The translations under genes and the position numbers were made by a program. From Archilochus colubris (lineage: Eukaryota > Chordata > Aves > Apodiformes > Trochilidae), in NCBI GenBank assembly GCA_023079485.1, contig CM041083.1, forward strand, positions 57,189,847 through 57,253,846: 64,000 nt of DNA. The letters run 5' to 3'. The notes beneath the pieces were generated by a model that saw nothing but the letters and a program-made list of their open reading frames with translations, made no database searches and was not told the origin of the DNA. Below are positions 18,401 through 33,400 of the stretch, piece after piece (position 1 is the stretch's first letter; the number at the start of each line of letters is the position of its first letter).

Positions 18401-21400
18401 CCGTACCGACAGGAAGTTTGTCAGCGTTGGGAAGGACATCAGGACTTGCAGCAAGTTCCCACTGCAGGAGAGGCCATCCCCCACGTAGCCTAGCTTGCAG
18501 GTGCAGTTCACCTCTGGAAAGGACAAACACACAGAGAGCACTGGCAAACACACTTTGCTAGAAGGCTGTACGCTGCCCTGTGCCTGAAAAACAACTTGCA
18601 GGCAACAGGTTATTAGTTCTTCTGAAGATGAAAAGAGGCAGAGGTGTTATCTGGCAGCCTGTGGCCTACCAAAGGAACCAAAATCCCAGCTGCTGCTCCG
18701 CTCTGAGCAGAGGGGTGCATCAAAGGATCCTCTTACCTTTCTCCCTGTAGCAGAAGACATCCCAGGTTTCACTCAGGTTGACTCTTCTCCCATAGTCCAC
18801 GATGCCAACGTGCCCAGAGCCACAATTTGGGGAGGAGAAGGCAGTCGGGTAGCCCACTCTTTCACCATCAAGCCAGCTGGCAGCACACAGGTGGTACCTT
18901 GCCTGTATCCGGCATGGCCATGAGGAAAAAAAAATGTGAAAAGAGCTTGGTGGTGGGGCTGGGGCTCTAGCAAGGAAACTGATGATCTGCCCCAGGGTGC
19001 TCAGGCAGCACCTGCCCTGCCAGCCCTCTTTCTGGGGGCTTGAAGGGGCTCTGGCTGTCTGTCCATGCTGCAGGCTGTGCAGAGCTCTGCGCCAAGGGGT
19101 AGTGGAGACAAAGGACCCTCTGAAAGTCCTGCAGGGGCCATAGAAGCCTTTTCCAGGAGAATTTTCTCCAGTCCCAGAGCCAGACAAGATCAGAGGTGAG
19201 TGGAAAAGCCAAAGTGCAATCCCATGATGTGCCAAGCCCCTTTTTGTTAGCATGGGAAGGATTGAGAAACCAGCTCAGAGCAGAAAATAAGTCCCTGGGA
19301 GTGTTGAAGCCCCAGTGCTGACTTTGCTGCTTAGAGGGAAATATTTAGACTATAGGACCTGCAGTTCAGTCTTCAAACTGAATCTTCTCAGGCAGCAGAA
19401 GCAGGTTTACATGCTGGCTGTGGTCCAGCCTTGCATTTAGCTTAAAGGTGTCACAAAATGGTGAGCATCTTCCCTCCTTCCTTTCTTCCTTCCACGGATG
19501 GGGAGGATCCAGGAAGGGAAAGTCAGTCTGACCCACTCTTCTAAAACAGGTTTTACAAACTCAGAGTGTGATGCTCATACCCCTGATGACAGCTATGCCT
19601 TGGCATATTCAAGGAAAAAAATATGGAAATGTCTCTGCTAAGTGAACAGCATTTGGGGAAAAGATTCCTGGAGCCTTTCTTTACATTAAAAAAAAAGAAA
19701 AATTAAGCATAATTCTGAACTGCACATTTCTTTAAGAAGCACTAATAATTAAAACCTTAATGGAAACTCTCTTAAGTCTGACTTTACCATCTTTCTCAGG
19801 AAAGAGAAACTTGGCAACTGGCTTCAGTGCTGAATCCACAGGTGTGAAACAAATGAACAGTGTGAAACCTGCTCCCAGCCAAACACACCCTGGCACGCAG
19901 GGAAAGGAAAGGAGGAAAAATGAAGCTTATTAGCAGAAAGCAGCTCCTTTGCTCCTCCCTCCCCATTTATGCTGAGTTTAGTGTGCTCTCTGTGTAGTGA
20001 AATGAGGCAATGAGGCAACCAGGTGCCACTAATTACCAGGTAGTGGGCATGAGCTTGTGTTAAGCCCACCTGTGCCTGATTAGGGTGGGCCCCAACTGCG
20101 CATGAGCAGGATTAGGGGGCCAATAAAAGGTGAGGCCTGAGACACAGGCTCAGCTCAGTCCTGAGCAAGCCAGCAGAGAGGTCAGTGGATTCTGGAGCAG
20201 TAGTAGTGAGCCAGGTTAACCGATCCTGAGGGCAACAGACTCAGAGCATTCTTTGTGAACTTCTGCTGGAACACCTGTTTGGACCTCGGAGTGCTGTGCC
20301 CTAAGAGAGGTTTGTCTTGCATCATCCCTGTATCTCCTCCCTCAGTGAGGCTGCCTCACCTTCTGTGCATACAGCAGCTGGTTATAAGTAGCGATGGTGG
20401 CAGACTCGTTGGCACAGGCCTCCTTTGCCTTCTCGTAGGTCATTTTGTACTGCCCTTGAGGGGACCGTAAGTGGAAAACCCCAACTGTGGTATCTGCAAA
20501 GAGAGAGAAGAACCAGCTTTTCCTGAGGTGGGGATTTCCATATCTGGATCCGGAGTCAAATGTGCCGTGCTGATACCTGAGCGTTTTGCGAAATGACTTT
20601 AGGACAGATTGATCCCTCAGGGGTAACATTTCTACCTGGAATGCTCCCAGCTATTGCTTCACAAATCTGCCATCTCTAAGTGTGCAAGCACACATTTGCA
20701 CTTCAATCTTCTCATTGTTTCAAGGGAACATTGGTAGGGGACTGGGTGAGCTTACAGACACAAGGATCCCAGCTACTGTCTTCAGTGCAGTGGCACAGGG
20801 ACAAGGCTGTGTCTGTCTGTGGCATGCGTGGTGTGCCATCCTCACCTTGGAAGTGGAGATCAGCACAGTCAGCATCAGGGTGGCACTGCCCGTTGTCTTG
20901 CAAGCAGCGGTCAAGAGGAAGCTGCATCACCGAGCAGTTGAGCCCATCACCAATGTAGTTATTTTTACATTCACACTTACGTTTGTCCTAGTGAGAGGGA
21001 ATAAAAAAGGCCAGGCCAAGCACTTAGCTGACATAGAAGTGGTATTTCAAGCAGCGTTCTTAACTGTTGGAAAATTTTCACATGATATACCCAGGAATGG
21101 AAAACCGGGAACACTGCCACTAAAAGCTGTGATTCAAGAGTCCACGAACCCTGATGCTAACATCTTTTCTTCTAAGCAAAGCACTTACACATGCACTTGT
21201 GTGCTTTTCTGAATTAATAAAAAAGTGTAGTTCCATCCACAAAGCTAAGAACATGTGTTGGAGAATTATATGACTTGTAATTAAAAAAAATGGATGGCAA
21301 ACCTGTCAAAATGATATTTAAATGATTGGGCATGGGAGCATGAAAGGAATTTAGCAGTTCACTGACAGTAATAAATTGAGAACTATAAACCAAGCAGGAG

Positions 21401-24400
21401 ATGGTGACATCCAGGGACTGCGATGGTTGGCAGCTGGAACACATAAGCAACAAGGCTTTTCCACATAGACCCTGGAAGATACATCAGGCAAGCCACACAA
21501 ATGGAATGGACAGGTGATCCCAAAAACACCAGGACAAATGCTGGATCCAGTCGCCAGCACAGGTTTTCCTCAATAACATTGACTGCATGGGCCCAGGAAA
21601 TTGTATCGTGTGTCTGCAGAGGTTTTAAAGCTGAGTCTGGTCAACCAACAAGTGGCACTATTCTCCCAGATGACCCTAGGTTTAGCTACCAAAATATATT
21701 CAGTTTCAATCAAAAAATCTTCTCTTGCAAACAAAGATATCCACTTAACAAGATCTATGAAGGGGACAGAAGAATGTCACATGCAAAAATATCCTGTCTG
21801 CTGTAGTACCCCTTTCCCTAGAGCAAAGATGTCAAACTGTTTCTCATCCCTCAGCTGAAAGGATACCAAGTGGATGTAGAAAATAGGCTCGAGCTATGTA
21901 AGGTTATTTGGGAAAAGAGGGACTGTGAGAGGGATGGGGTATGACCCATGCAGAGAAAAAATTTCTGCTGGCACCAGGAAGAAATGTCTTGGATTTCTGT
22001 GGTGGTGACTGGAATCGTTTGACTTACAGGTCCTATGACAGTGCAAATGGCATGCTCATGGCAGCCTCCGTTGAATCCATCGGCGCAAGGATTTATCGGA
22101 AGGCATGTGAAGCCATCTCCTTTGTATCCTTTCTGGCAGCTACAGAAGACTTTCACCCCGAGTTGTGTGCAGTCAGCTGCCCTGTGGCACCCACCATTGC
22201 CTTGTTTGCAAAGGTCTGCAACTGCATGAGGGAAAGACAACACGTGAATAAGGTCTGCTTTTAAAGAGGATGCTCTTTGCAAAGACAAATCACCTCCAGA
22301 TTTTAAAAGGCACACTAAAAATTCTAGAACACTGGTTTGGGAAAAAATAAAAAACAACCATATTTCAGTTTTCTGATGCATTTCTGAACTTGGATGAAAG
22401 TTATCTGTCCTACAGTGGTCTAAAGCCCTTTCAGAACTTGTTTGATTTAATGCAACACACCTGGCTGAGAAAGAGGGGCTGATTCTGCAGTGGTATTACT
22501 GGGGAACTGCCTTGACTAAGGTCATGAAAAAAATCCTGTAAGGGAAACCCTGCTGAAAACCCTGCTGTCTCCAAAACCTGACTGAAGAGCACTTCTTGCT
22601 GATTCTCCTGCTTGGTAAAGCCAGCCACCTGCTTTGGAAAAACCTGATTTTTTTTTTTGCATCCTAAATTTGTTTCACTAGCTGCATTGTGAAATTTTTT
22701 GGGTTTGACAGCCAACGTGCTATATCAGATGGTAACTGCATGCAAGTGCATGTTGGAAGAGGAGACAACCTGCTTTGTTTTATCAGGTTGTATGAGGGAG
22801 CTCACCTGTGCATGTGATCCCATCACCATTGTAAAAAGGCTTGCACTGACAGGTGTTGTTCTCTCTGCAGACGGCGTTGGCAGAGCAGCTTGGGGAGCAC
22901 ACCGGTGGCAGATCTGTGAGGAAGAAAGAACAGCTGGGATGAAGATGCTATTTATTTGTCAATAGCTTTATTTCATGCAGAAGGAAAAGCCCTCATACTG
23001 TCTTGCTAATGGGAAAAAAACTTGTTGGAAATTTTTTTGGACTGCTTCACTCTCAGGTAATACTTTCCCTCATGTATCCCAAATCCCACAGGGGAAGCAG
23101 GCACTCTTATTCCCATTTCACGCAGAAGGAGATGGGAATGTGAAACCTCTTTTTCACAGTCAGAAGCAAAGTTAGGGAAGCAGCTCATTTCTCCAGGTCA
23201 TTGCCCCTGGGAGCTTCCTGAGCCTCCATGGAGAGTTTCTGACATTTATTAACCCTTTCCCTCACTTCTCTACACAAAACCCTCTGCTGCTTTGCAAGTG
23301 CTATCAACCCACGGCTCAGTGGGATGGAATCTGTCAAGGGGAGGCAGAGACCTATCTTGGTTTCACACAGCTGGCCAGTCCATCCAGTTTCACAGAAGCA
23401 TCGTCCTGTTCCTGAATATCCTTCATCACACTGCCCATTGGTCTTGCATTGGCAGGCTGCAGAGACAACACAGAGGGATCACTTACAGAGCTGCTTTTGA
23501 GAAAGGGGAAAATCTTTCCCTAGAGCAACATCACCTCGTCTATCAGTTTAGATACAGTATTACCCAGCAGTAATTTAGGTAAGTGTAACTTCATGGTTTT
23601 TCACCATGAAACCAGACAAGCAGTGTACCAGAATTCCCAGAGTGGTTGGGCAGTCTCTATCCTTAGAGGTTTGCAAGCCCTGAGAGAATAAATCCTGAAC
23701 AACCTACTCTGAGGTCAGGGCTGAACCTACTTTGAGGTGGGGGCTGGACTAGATACCTCCTGACACCTCTTTCAACCTGAATTATCCTATGGTCCTATGA
23801 TTTTGTAACCAGAGTGAGTAGAATGTGTCTTTGGAAATGAAAATGAGTATTGATCTGCATTGTGGTAGGGTCCCAAACTTCACAAAGGACTGTGACTGGA
23901 AGGAGTTAATGGCTCAGCTGAAGACCTGGGCTGATCCTGTTCTAATGTGTAGCAGCTGCTAACTGTGGGATGCCTTTTAGCCAGAGAGAAGTAAGGCAGG
24001 TAGAGAATATTTGGTTGTTGGCTGGGAAAAGGTCTGAAAGGAAGCCAAATTTCAGGTTAGTGAGTTTTGCTCTGAAACATGGGCAAGTTACCTGAAATGT
24101 ATGTTTCAGCTTTTAGATAATTTTATGACTAAAAGCTTCTGGATTATTTTGCCTGTTGGAGCTCTTGTGTACTGCAAACTGAAATATGAGGAGCTGATTT
24201 AATCTACAGGTGATGTTTTTTCCCCACTCTTTAGGCTCTGTAATAACTTACATTTTTGACAAGGAACTACTGATAACTCTTTGTTTTATAATGAAATAAA
24301 GGAGTGTCCATGCCTTATCCCTCCTCCTGGAATATTATCTCAGGAAAATGAGATGGGACTGGGGAAACTGATTGAAAACTTGGTCCTGCTGAAAGTGGTT

Positions 24401-27400
24401 TCATCCTCTGGCTTTACTTCATTTAGCTTGGTTACTTATTTTTTGGCTGATATAAATATGTACTCAAAAGAAGGGGTTATAGAACTTCTGTTAGATACCA
24501 CCATCTGGGTTTCAGACTAATAGCTCAAGCAGTTAATGCTGTGGTGTACTATAAACCAGATAAACTGCAAATAAGCATAATCCTAAGCATTGATGTCCAG
24601 ACCTGGTATGGTATAATCTTCATATACACCTTATGAGAACTACAGGTGCATAAAGTTAGAAGTAGAAGCCCCTGTAAAGGCTTTATGGTGGGAAAGCTTT
24701 TAAGCTTAAAGAGTGCTCTCAATCCTGGTTCCACCTAGCTTACACTTAAAACCACAGCAAAGCAGATAACACGAGCAATTTCTTGCTCTGCTGTCTGTCT
24801 TCATCTTGGTGCTCTTTTTTTTCTCTTCTACAAAAGTATACTGTCCATGACCTTAGCATCCTGCAGTCCTGGAGGAACCACATTGCTAAAATGCTGTCTT
24901 GGCTTTTATGGGGATAAGGGGGGAAGGCTGTACTGTAGTTGAAAAGACTTGCTGATGGAGGTTTTGTCTGTAATGTACCCTACAAGAATAGGAGGAACAC
25001 TGCAGAGAAAGCTAATTAAGGTTCTGTCTCACCACCTTCTTCTCCTCCCTTCTGAGACCCAGTGCCATCCTTCCATGCACAGAGGCACTTGGGAACACAT
25101 TGTTGAAAGTGGGAATCATTTCTAGGTTTACTTAAAAACTAACTGCTGCCAAAACAGTTCAGGATTGACATAGTCAACAACGTGCAAAGAAAACTTAAAC
25201 ATACGCCTGCAGCTGGAGCCATATCTGCCTGGCAAACACAGCTCACATGAAGTCCCATTGAAGCCACTGTTGCAGTGGCACTCTCCTGTCCCGCTGTACC
25301 CATCATCACAGGAGCCATGGTTATTGCATGGGGTCTCTGGGCCTCCTGGGCAAGCTGAAAGGTTTTAAAAAAAAACTTTTTAGTTCAAGTGCATGTTTAT
25401 TCATTGTCACTGGTATTTATTGTACTCTAAAAATCCTTGAAATGGGGCAATTCCTGTACATGCATCTCTGTTGGGGGATGTAAAAGCAGCTGTGACACTG
25501 CTGTGTTCTGGTATTGGTGACAGGAACCTGCTGCTGTGTTGAAAGGACTTTCAGCTGGTGGCTAATTAAACTCTCTAGGTTGATTACAGCAGGGCAGTCT
25601 TTATAGCATTCACCTGGTTTGCTACTAGCATGGAGTTTAAAACTTGCTATAAATGTGAAAAAGATTGGAGGAGAAAAGCTATAACACTTTGTGTACTTGC
25701 AAGAGAGTTTCCTCACCTTACTGTTGCTCCCTCCTCACGACCCTGTCCCAGACCTACAGTTTAGGCAGGTGGGCACTATGCAGCTGTGCCTGGGGAGGCC
25801 ATGGGCTGAAGGTGGGGTGCAGGTAGGGGGTAATCCTACCTTGGCAGTCTGGCCCAAAGTAGCCCTTGCAGCACTTGGCCGTGTGGATGACCATGGAGCA
25901 GTTCCTGCGGCAGCCGTCCCTCCGCAGCCCATAGGACTCGTACGTGCACCAGTGGATCCCTTCCTGGGCATCCCATGTGCCAGCAGAGGGAGGGGGGAAT
26001 AATCAAAGAGGAAGGTGAATGGAGGTTTGAGTCTTTTCTTCTTTAAATCACAGTTTCTGATGTACACTGAATCAAATAGATTCATGATTCTATGAAATAT
26101 ATGAAGAGTGCAGGTGTGAGGCCTCTGTCTTCTCTCTGATTGTCCCTCCCTCCCACCCCCAGCATCTGGATGTTTGCCCAGGGACAGCTTTGTCCCAGAG
26201 CCTTCTTAGCATCACTTAGTGTGGTTTCACTGTTGAGAGTTCTCTTATTTTTTCCTTTTTTTTTTTTTTTCAAAGCAACTTATTCTAGTTTGCTTGTGTG
26301 AAGAGCAGGTTAGACTGCATACATGCAAGATTTTAATTTATTACCTTTGGTTTTGTCCCTGGAGGGCATTTAGAATTACTGAAGCAGCTAACACAATGAC
26401 CCTGTTGTACAAAATGGAAAAGAAAAAAAAACAAAAGCATATTAAAATATTGGCAACAAAAGGCTGTTTAAAATTGACAAAAAGTCTGCTTTATGAGAGA
26501 AGAAAATAAGTGCAGAGAGCAGTGTAGGCTTGTTATGTTAAAAACAGATTATAAGAATGCTGGAGAAAGAAGAGAGGCAACAAAATAGTTGCATTAAGTT
26601 ATTGCTGTGAAATTCAAGAAATGGGTTTTGATGCCAGAATGTATGTTCTAGCAGAAGAAAGTTTGCTCAGGATTTAAACAAGCAAGGAAAAGATGGTGGA
26701 TATTCTTCAAATATTGTTGTGGGTTGTATCAGATCTGGATGTCTAATATGGACTAGAACTAACTGGTTACTTCTCAGGAAGCACTGGCCAGATCTGCAGA
26801 AATTGGATCTATTTCATTGAGCAGTCACAAAACAAAAAGGAACTTGAGCAGATGAGAGACACACAAGCTTTGGTTTTATAACTTAAATAGAAATTCCAAT
26901 AAGCTTTTTAAAAGAATGTCTACATTATTTTTTTTAATCCTAGCTACTTTTTTTATATATTCAAAGGAAACTGAAGTAAATTTAGTCTTGAAACCATTTC
27001 AAAACTTCTTGGTTTTGGGATGCATCAAAATTCACAGAGGAAGCTTCCTCCAGGCTAGCAGTGCCTGTTCATGTGTGCTAAAAGCAAGAAAGGTGAGAGA
27101 CAGAGAGCCTGGCTGACAGGCCTGGCAGCTCCCTGTCTCATGTCCTCAACACCCCGTGCAGCTGGGACAGCAGTGCTGTTCCTTTGTAACAGGGAACTTC
27201 ATAAATATAATCTTTATGACCAAATTTATAGTGTGAATACTTATTAATTTAAAAGCATGCTGAGAAAACTCCATCTTTGCTCAAATTTGTGCCTTTCATT
27301 TAGCATGGTTCTGGTCTGAGCAAAAATACTGAAAACACACGAGGGCTTGCTAGGCTGCTCTTCACTGAGAGAGTTTATCCTGTGTGTTGCTGAGCGTGGA

Positions 27401-30400
27401 TACAGGATTTGTTGTTTATCTCTTAGGAGTTATGCTGCATTTCTTAACCTTAGCTCTCAGCAGTAAGGTGGGTGAAGCCATCCTGAAGCGGTGGGACTCT
27501 CATCTCAGTAGTGCCAATGCTCCTGCAAGTCTTGCCCTGGTCTCTGTGACAACAGTGTTGGGCCTTTGGGTTGTGTCTTTTTTCCAGTGTGAGGGATCAA
27601 AAAAGGGGACTGACCATGAAATCCACTGTGAAGAAGCTGTCACAGCGTCCCCCCAGGCTGGGGTCTGTCAGCAGGCAGTCAATTCCATAGGCGATGCCCC
27701 CGTCAAACTCCAGCTGCCGCTGCACAACCTTGCACTGTCTGTCGTTCAGGAAAAGTGCACCCTGAGGGATGGGATGGGGACAGGGGTTGTGACAAGTCAT
27801 GAGCTAGTATTCCTTGAGGCCATGCTGAAACCAAGTCATGCACAGCTGATAGGCATAACATAATCCTCCCTCTGTAGGAGTGCTCTGGATGCAAGATGTT
27901 GTGTCAAACTACCCTGTAGGCAACACTGATGGCTGCAGGGGCTCAAAAACAATCTGAGGACTTCTCTTCCTATAGCTGAATGCTATAAGCTCAGGGATGG
28001 GCAGATCTTTCCCCTTTTCTGATGGGGAATGAGTACAGAAGCCCTGTGCCCACAGGTTTATTTCGCGTACATTTAGAGTTAGCCATGTTTTCAGAGGCAA
28101 ATACTTGTCAGGTAAGACCTGATACACTTGCAAGGAAAGATGTGCCTTTGTTCTGGTGTAACAGTCTGTGTGCATGCCTGCAGTCTTACCGTGTAACTGC
28201 TTGCAAAACAGTTTGCATGCAGATGCTACGTTCATGGTGATTCTGCCACAGCCATATTCATCTTAATAGTTTTTTATCGCGTCTTTCATTTTTAAGAACT
28301 TAAAATGTGTTGATATTTCAGTTCTGTAGTAACTGGGAGCTGTTTAGAACAAAAAACCATCTTACAACAGAGGAAAATGACAGCTCCAAAGAGTCTTGTA
28401 GACCACCTACTCTGCCGTATCTGTTGTAGGTGCTACCCTGGTTTTGTTGCTGTTGGCATGGACTGGCAAAGATCGATTGAGTTTTGATGCCACTGACCCT
28501 GTCTGGGGGCTGTGTGCAGGCACAGTGGGGCCTGGAGGAGCAGGTCCTGCAGCAGGACAAGTGGTAAAGGTGCAGGCAGGGTGGGCACTTACAATCTCCC
28601 TGTTATCCCCACAGCTAACGCTGAGGTTGGAGCCCTGCAGGGTCTTCAGTGAGGTGGAGCTGGGGAGCTGGTAGGCCAACACCTGGGAAGGAAAAAAGGG
28701 GAAATGCACGTGTCTGGGCTTGCACTTCTTGGCCTTGGTAATGCTCCTAAAAAGCAAGAGCTTACCGCAGCATCACGGACGATGTGGAATTTGAGATACT
28801 GCACCAGTTTGTCAGTGTTGGACTTTTTGAAGAGGAAGTCCTGCTGCTCCTGCTGCAGCCCACGGATAGCTGCGTCCGTGGGCCAGAAGAGCGTGACGGG
28901 TCTGTGAATGGGATCACTGATCACCCCAAGCAGGTTGTTTTTCTGCAACATACCAAGAAATAGGAGGGGGAAAGGATTAATGTTCCATCCAACACAACAC
29001 TGACCCTATGGAGTTAATGTATAACTGGGATGCAGTGAGCTGCTGGGTCACCAGCCTGCAAACATCCTGACTTTAAAAAAACAGACACCAAAGTTGAGCT
29101 TCTCAAGTTGAGTAACATGAATTCTCAAAAGTGCTTCATCACCCAGAGCTGCCCACTGAAAACCAGGCTGACAGCCAAACTTTGGGCTCAAAAGGTCATA
29201 CTTGGGTCAAACCTTGATTTGAAATAATTTGAAATATGTTAGGATGAAGCTGAGTGTGGAGGAGAAAGGTGGCTGTGGGACATTCCCCCCACATCTGTGG
29301 GAGAGGGGCCATAGGTGACCAGGGTTATGTACTGTGTTGTGAGCCCTTTGGCTTTACTAAGTGCTATCCCACCTGTGGTGCCATGTGCCATGTCTGTGCT
29401 CTTGTATTTAAAAGTAGTATTTGAAACTTTTGCCCAATGGCTGCTGTCTCCTGTGTCCTTACCTCTAGCAAACTGCTGAACAGGATGTATCCATGTTTGG
29501 CTGCAACCATTTTAAGGCTTTCCTAAAAAGAAAAGCATATTCAGAAATTTATCTAATATATACATTATATGGGTATTTAAAAAGCAGGTATTGCTTTACC
29601 CTGGAAATTACTTTCTGTTACGAAACCAGTGTGACAGTGAAAGCACTGTGTAGCTGTTCTGTCACACTGTTCTTATTATAACTGTAATTTCTGAGTGAAT
29701 TTTCAATATAACATATTCAGCAGTGTAAAATGGTATTTGTACAAGGTCTTTTTAGTATAACTTTTTTGTACAATTTACGTGATTTGTATATATAATGGTA
29801 GCTATGGAAAAGCCACTGAGTTGAGAACGGCAATGAACTGCACATACCTTCTTAAGAGGGAAATCCTGCATGTGTGATGGGACCAGGATCTGGTTTATGA
29901 CATGGATCACACCATTTGTGCCAATAGCATCGCTGAATATAATTTGAGCTTTGCTGTTCAAAACCAGTGAGTTCTGTAAAGACAACAAAATCACATTTTC
30001 TGTGGAACCTTCTGAGTGGGTGAGGCCAATGCCATCTTTCTTCAATATAGAGCTCAGATCACCCTTTCTTTGTAGCAGAATGGCTTCAGTTTTAATAAGT
30101 TGCCCTTTGCTTTTTCAGACTCTTATCATGCTCATAAAGCCAGAATGAGAGGATATGACAATTTGTGAGTGTCATCCAACTCTGCATGGCAAATAAACGC
30201 TTCAGCTAAGTGGGAAACCTTTCTTTAATGTTCTTTATTTTTACACATGATTTGGCGATGATTCAAATTTTTAAAAACAAATGAACAAGAGCAGTCTGTT
30301 TTACTTTTCTCTCCCCTGCCTCTTCATGCTCTGTTACCTGAGAGTAGCTGATGTGTATCGGGTCCCCATGGAGAGAGGTCATGTTGGTGATTGCCATCAG

Positions 30401-33400
30401 GTCCCTGTACAATAGACTGGCACAACCCACTATATGGTACCGGAGGACTTGAGCCATCACTCCTCTGGCAATCCACTCCTTCACCTGCAGCAGAGAGTGG
30501 AGGAGTTGAAGCAGCCGAGAGACCTCTACATTAAAAAACTCCTGGCCAGACTTTCTTACTTACTCGTGGGTCGCTGTTTAGTACATCTGTGTGAGGTACA
30601 AACAAGGTGAAAGGGCCAGGGCCTGCAATATCCCTGATAGACAAGGCCTGCCAGATTTAAGAAGACAGATCAGTAATGAGTCATTAACACAGCGATGGGG
30701 ACAGCCCCGCTCAGCCACAAGTGGTCTTGCACGTTGTGCAAGTGTGAGAGAAACTCTTTGGACACTGTGGACTTTCCCAGGACCGTCTGTCACTACTGCC
30801 CTTGGGTATCCAATGGAAGATTTTGGCTTTTAGCCAAATCTTCCTTTCTTCTGCAACAGTGAACAGGAGAAGAAGGCGGAAAGCTCTCAACCTCGAAAGG
30901 CAGGGAGGGTGGAGAAGAGCTTATCCCCTCTTGGGCAAGATGAATGAACCCTTTCATCTTGAGATAGTCCAGAGTGGCTACAGGTGTGTGTTTGTACATG
31001 CATTTAGCTGATACATGGTTGCTTGAACCTAGGAGGAGAGTAAAAAGAGCACTGCAGTTTGAAAATGCAGCAAGGGTGGAAGAGCAGTGGTATTTGCTCA
31101 TAATTCATGCAAGATGTGCTGGAAGATCTCAGGCTGTGAATGGGTGAAAGCTTCAGTCTGGGGGCCCTATGTTTCCCTGGGATCTTAGTTTTTAGTATTA
31201 ATTCTCTAGAGGTTTTAATGACAGTGATTTCAATTAGAGCATCTCTGATAGTAGTGGCTGGTGACATAAATCCAGTTCAAATGAAGTTGAAGGATGTTGA
31301 TACATCACAGATTCATGCCTGCTCCCTGCTTGTGGCAAAAAAGTTTTCCCTACTCCTCCCCCCCCAAAAAAAAGTAATTGCCCTTTTCTTACCTCTAAGT
31401 GGAAATAGAACCTAGATGTGTTGGAGTCTCTGAGTAGTTCCTGAAATTAAGCAAAACTTTGTAACAGTGCTGCACAGGTGGGCAACATCTGTGGAGTACA
31501 AACAAGTGCAGCACTTGGAAAACAGAACTTTTTGAGTAAGTGCTGCATTACCTTCGTTGCTCCTGTTCTCTTCTTACCTTGCTCTATCAGAGAACTTAAC
31601 ATTGAAATTAAAAATACCAGTATTAACTCCCTAGTACTGTAGCCACAGTCCTTGTCCATAAGTGGAGGGGGTTTTATTTATCTTTTTTTTCTGAGGCAGG
31701 TAGGTTTAACTTGCAACATACTGTTTCTAATTCTTTGATTGAGGTTATTTCAAATTATGGGGTAAATTTACAATTTTGTTCAAGAAAAAAAAATGCCATG
31801 TTTCAGGAGGCAACCATTGTATTAAGTAACTATCTGAGGAAAAGTAAGGGACAGCAAACGTGTAGCACATTACCTGGAAGATATTGCCTCGACATTTAAA
31901 TCCATCCCCAATGTAGTTATGCTTGCAGGTGCAGGTCCTTTCTGTCAGCTCGGTGTCATTACAGATGGCAAATTCACTGCAGCCTCCATTATTCTTTTAA
32001 GATCAAAATTTAAAATACTTAATTCCTTCATTGCCAGGTGTACAGAACAATTCTCGTTCACCACTTTTCCCTGAGTGTCTATAGCTTAGACTTAATCCCA
32101 TTATCTTTTTGAAACCAGCTTTTACTGGGACTTCTGACTGTTCATACTTTATTGCAAATAATAATAGAGAATTTAAAGTTCATAATAACTCTCCTTTTAT
32201 GCAGAGGGTGTAGTTGTAATTCCCTCCTTGTATCTTTAGTTCATAGTGTTATAAGGATACAGAAGATTTACAGGCAGGTTTCATTCTGGATCTTGGGGAT
32301 GAGTTTTAGCTGCCCATCCAAGACAGTACTGAGGTACATAGAAAGGAACAATTTATAGCTATAAATCACTTCTATGGTGCTGGGCACCTGGATTTCTGGA
32401 GAAGGAACAGCATAGGACTGCCTAGCTGGAACAGGGGCTTGCTGCATGCACTTTCCTCTAAAATATCTCCTGTCCATCTGTTGAGGCACCACCACCAGTG
32501 GAACCTAAGGCTTGGATCAGCAATGCTGCATCTCATTTAGCCACCTTCCTCTGGACAACATTTTTGGCTAAAGGGAGATGTTTCCCATCCAGGAGTAGTG
32601 TGCTGGGGTTCAGAGATCTGCCCAGTCAGAAGTGGGTGCTCTCCAGCTAGGACCTTAGCTGGCAAATCGGTTTCTATCATGGATTTGGGATCAGGAAAAA
32701 CTGGGAAACCATCTTGTCTGCTTTTGCTGCACTTGGTTCATGGTTTCCTTTCTCTTGTTGGTCATCTTGAGGATCCTTTCCCATGGGCTGTGAGTGGGAG
32801 CTACCAGTGGAGCCTGACTTGTCAGGCCATGAGTACTGGCTGTTAGCAGTGGGGTTTGGTGCACTTGCTATTTATTTGGCTACATTTAGGTGGACTGTTG
32901 GCAATCTTGGGTTTATCATAGCTTCCCATGAAGTTTTGCTGCACAGTGGTTTGCCAAAGTGAACCAGATTAGCCCCTTGTATGCAAAGGTGCTGGAACAA
33001 GGCATAGGAAAAGGCAAAATCATTCAAAACAATAGGAAGCATTAGATCATAACTTCGTGCTCCCCTTGCTTCATCTTTTGTTTTTGCTGTTTCAAGGTTG
33101 CTGCTGACAGGCCAGGCTGAGAGGGTGAGAATTATCGTCACTGCTCTCAGAGGATTAATGTGCATGGGAAGGTGGCTGTGTCCCAGATGCAGCTTGCCAA
33201 AAAAACAGAGCAGTGCAGCTGATGCAGAGAACCACATGGCTTGCGGTATGTGTGGCTCATGCAAAACGAACATGATTGATTGTCAGCCTGCAATGATAAG
33301 TGGGGGACAAAAAGAAGAATGCTATGGGGAGCCCAGCATGGCATGTGGTGGTTGGAAAGAAGTTCTCCACACAGCTGGTGTAGAATGTTTTTGTTGTGTT

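Noticed and set aside
20682..21212. 176-codon plus-strand open frame
   Set aside because: Runs antisense across the STAB2 EGF exon 20846-20987; a shadow of that exon.
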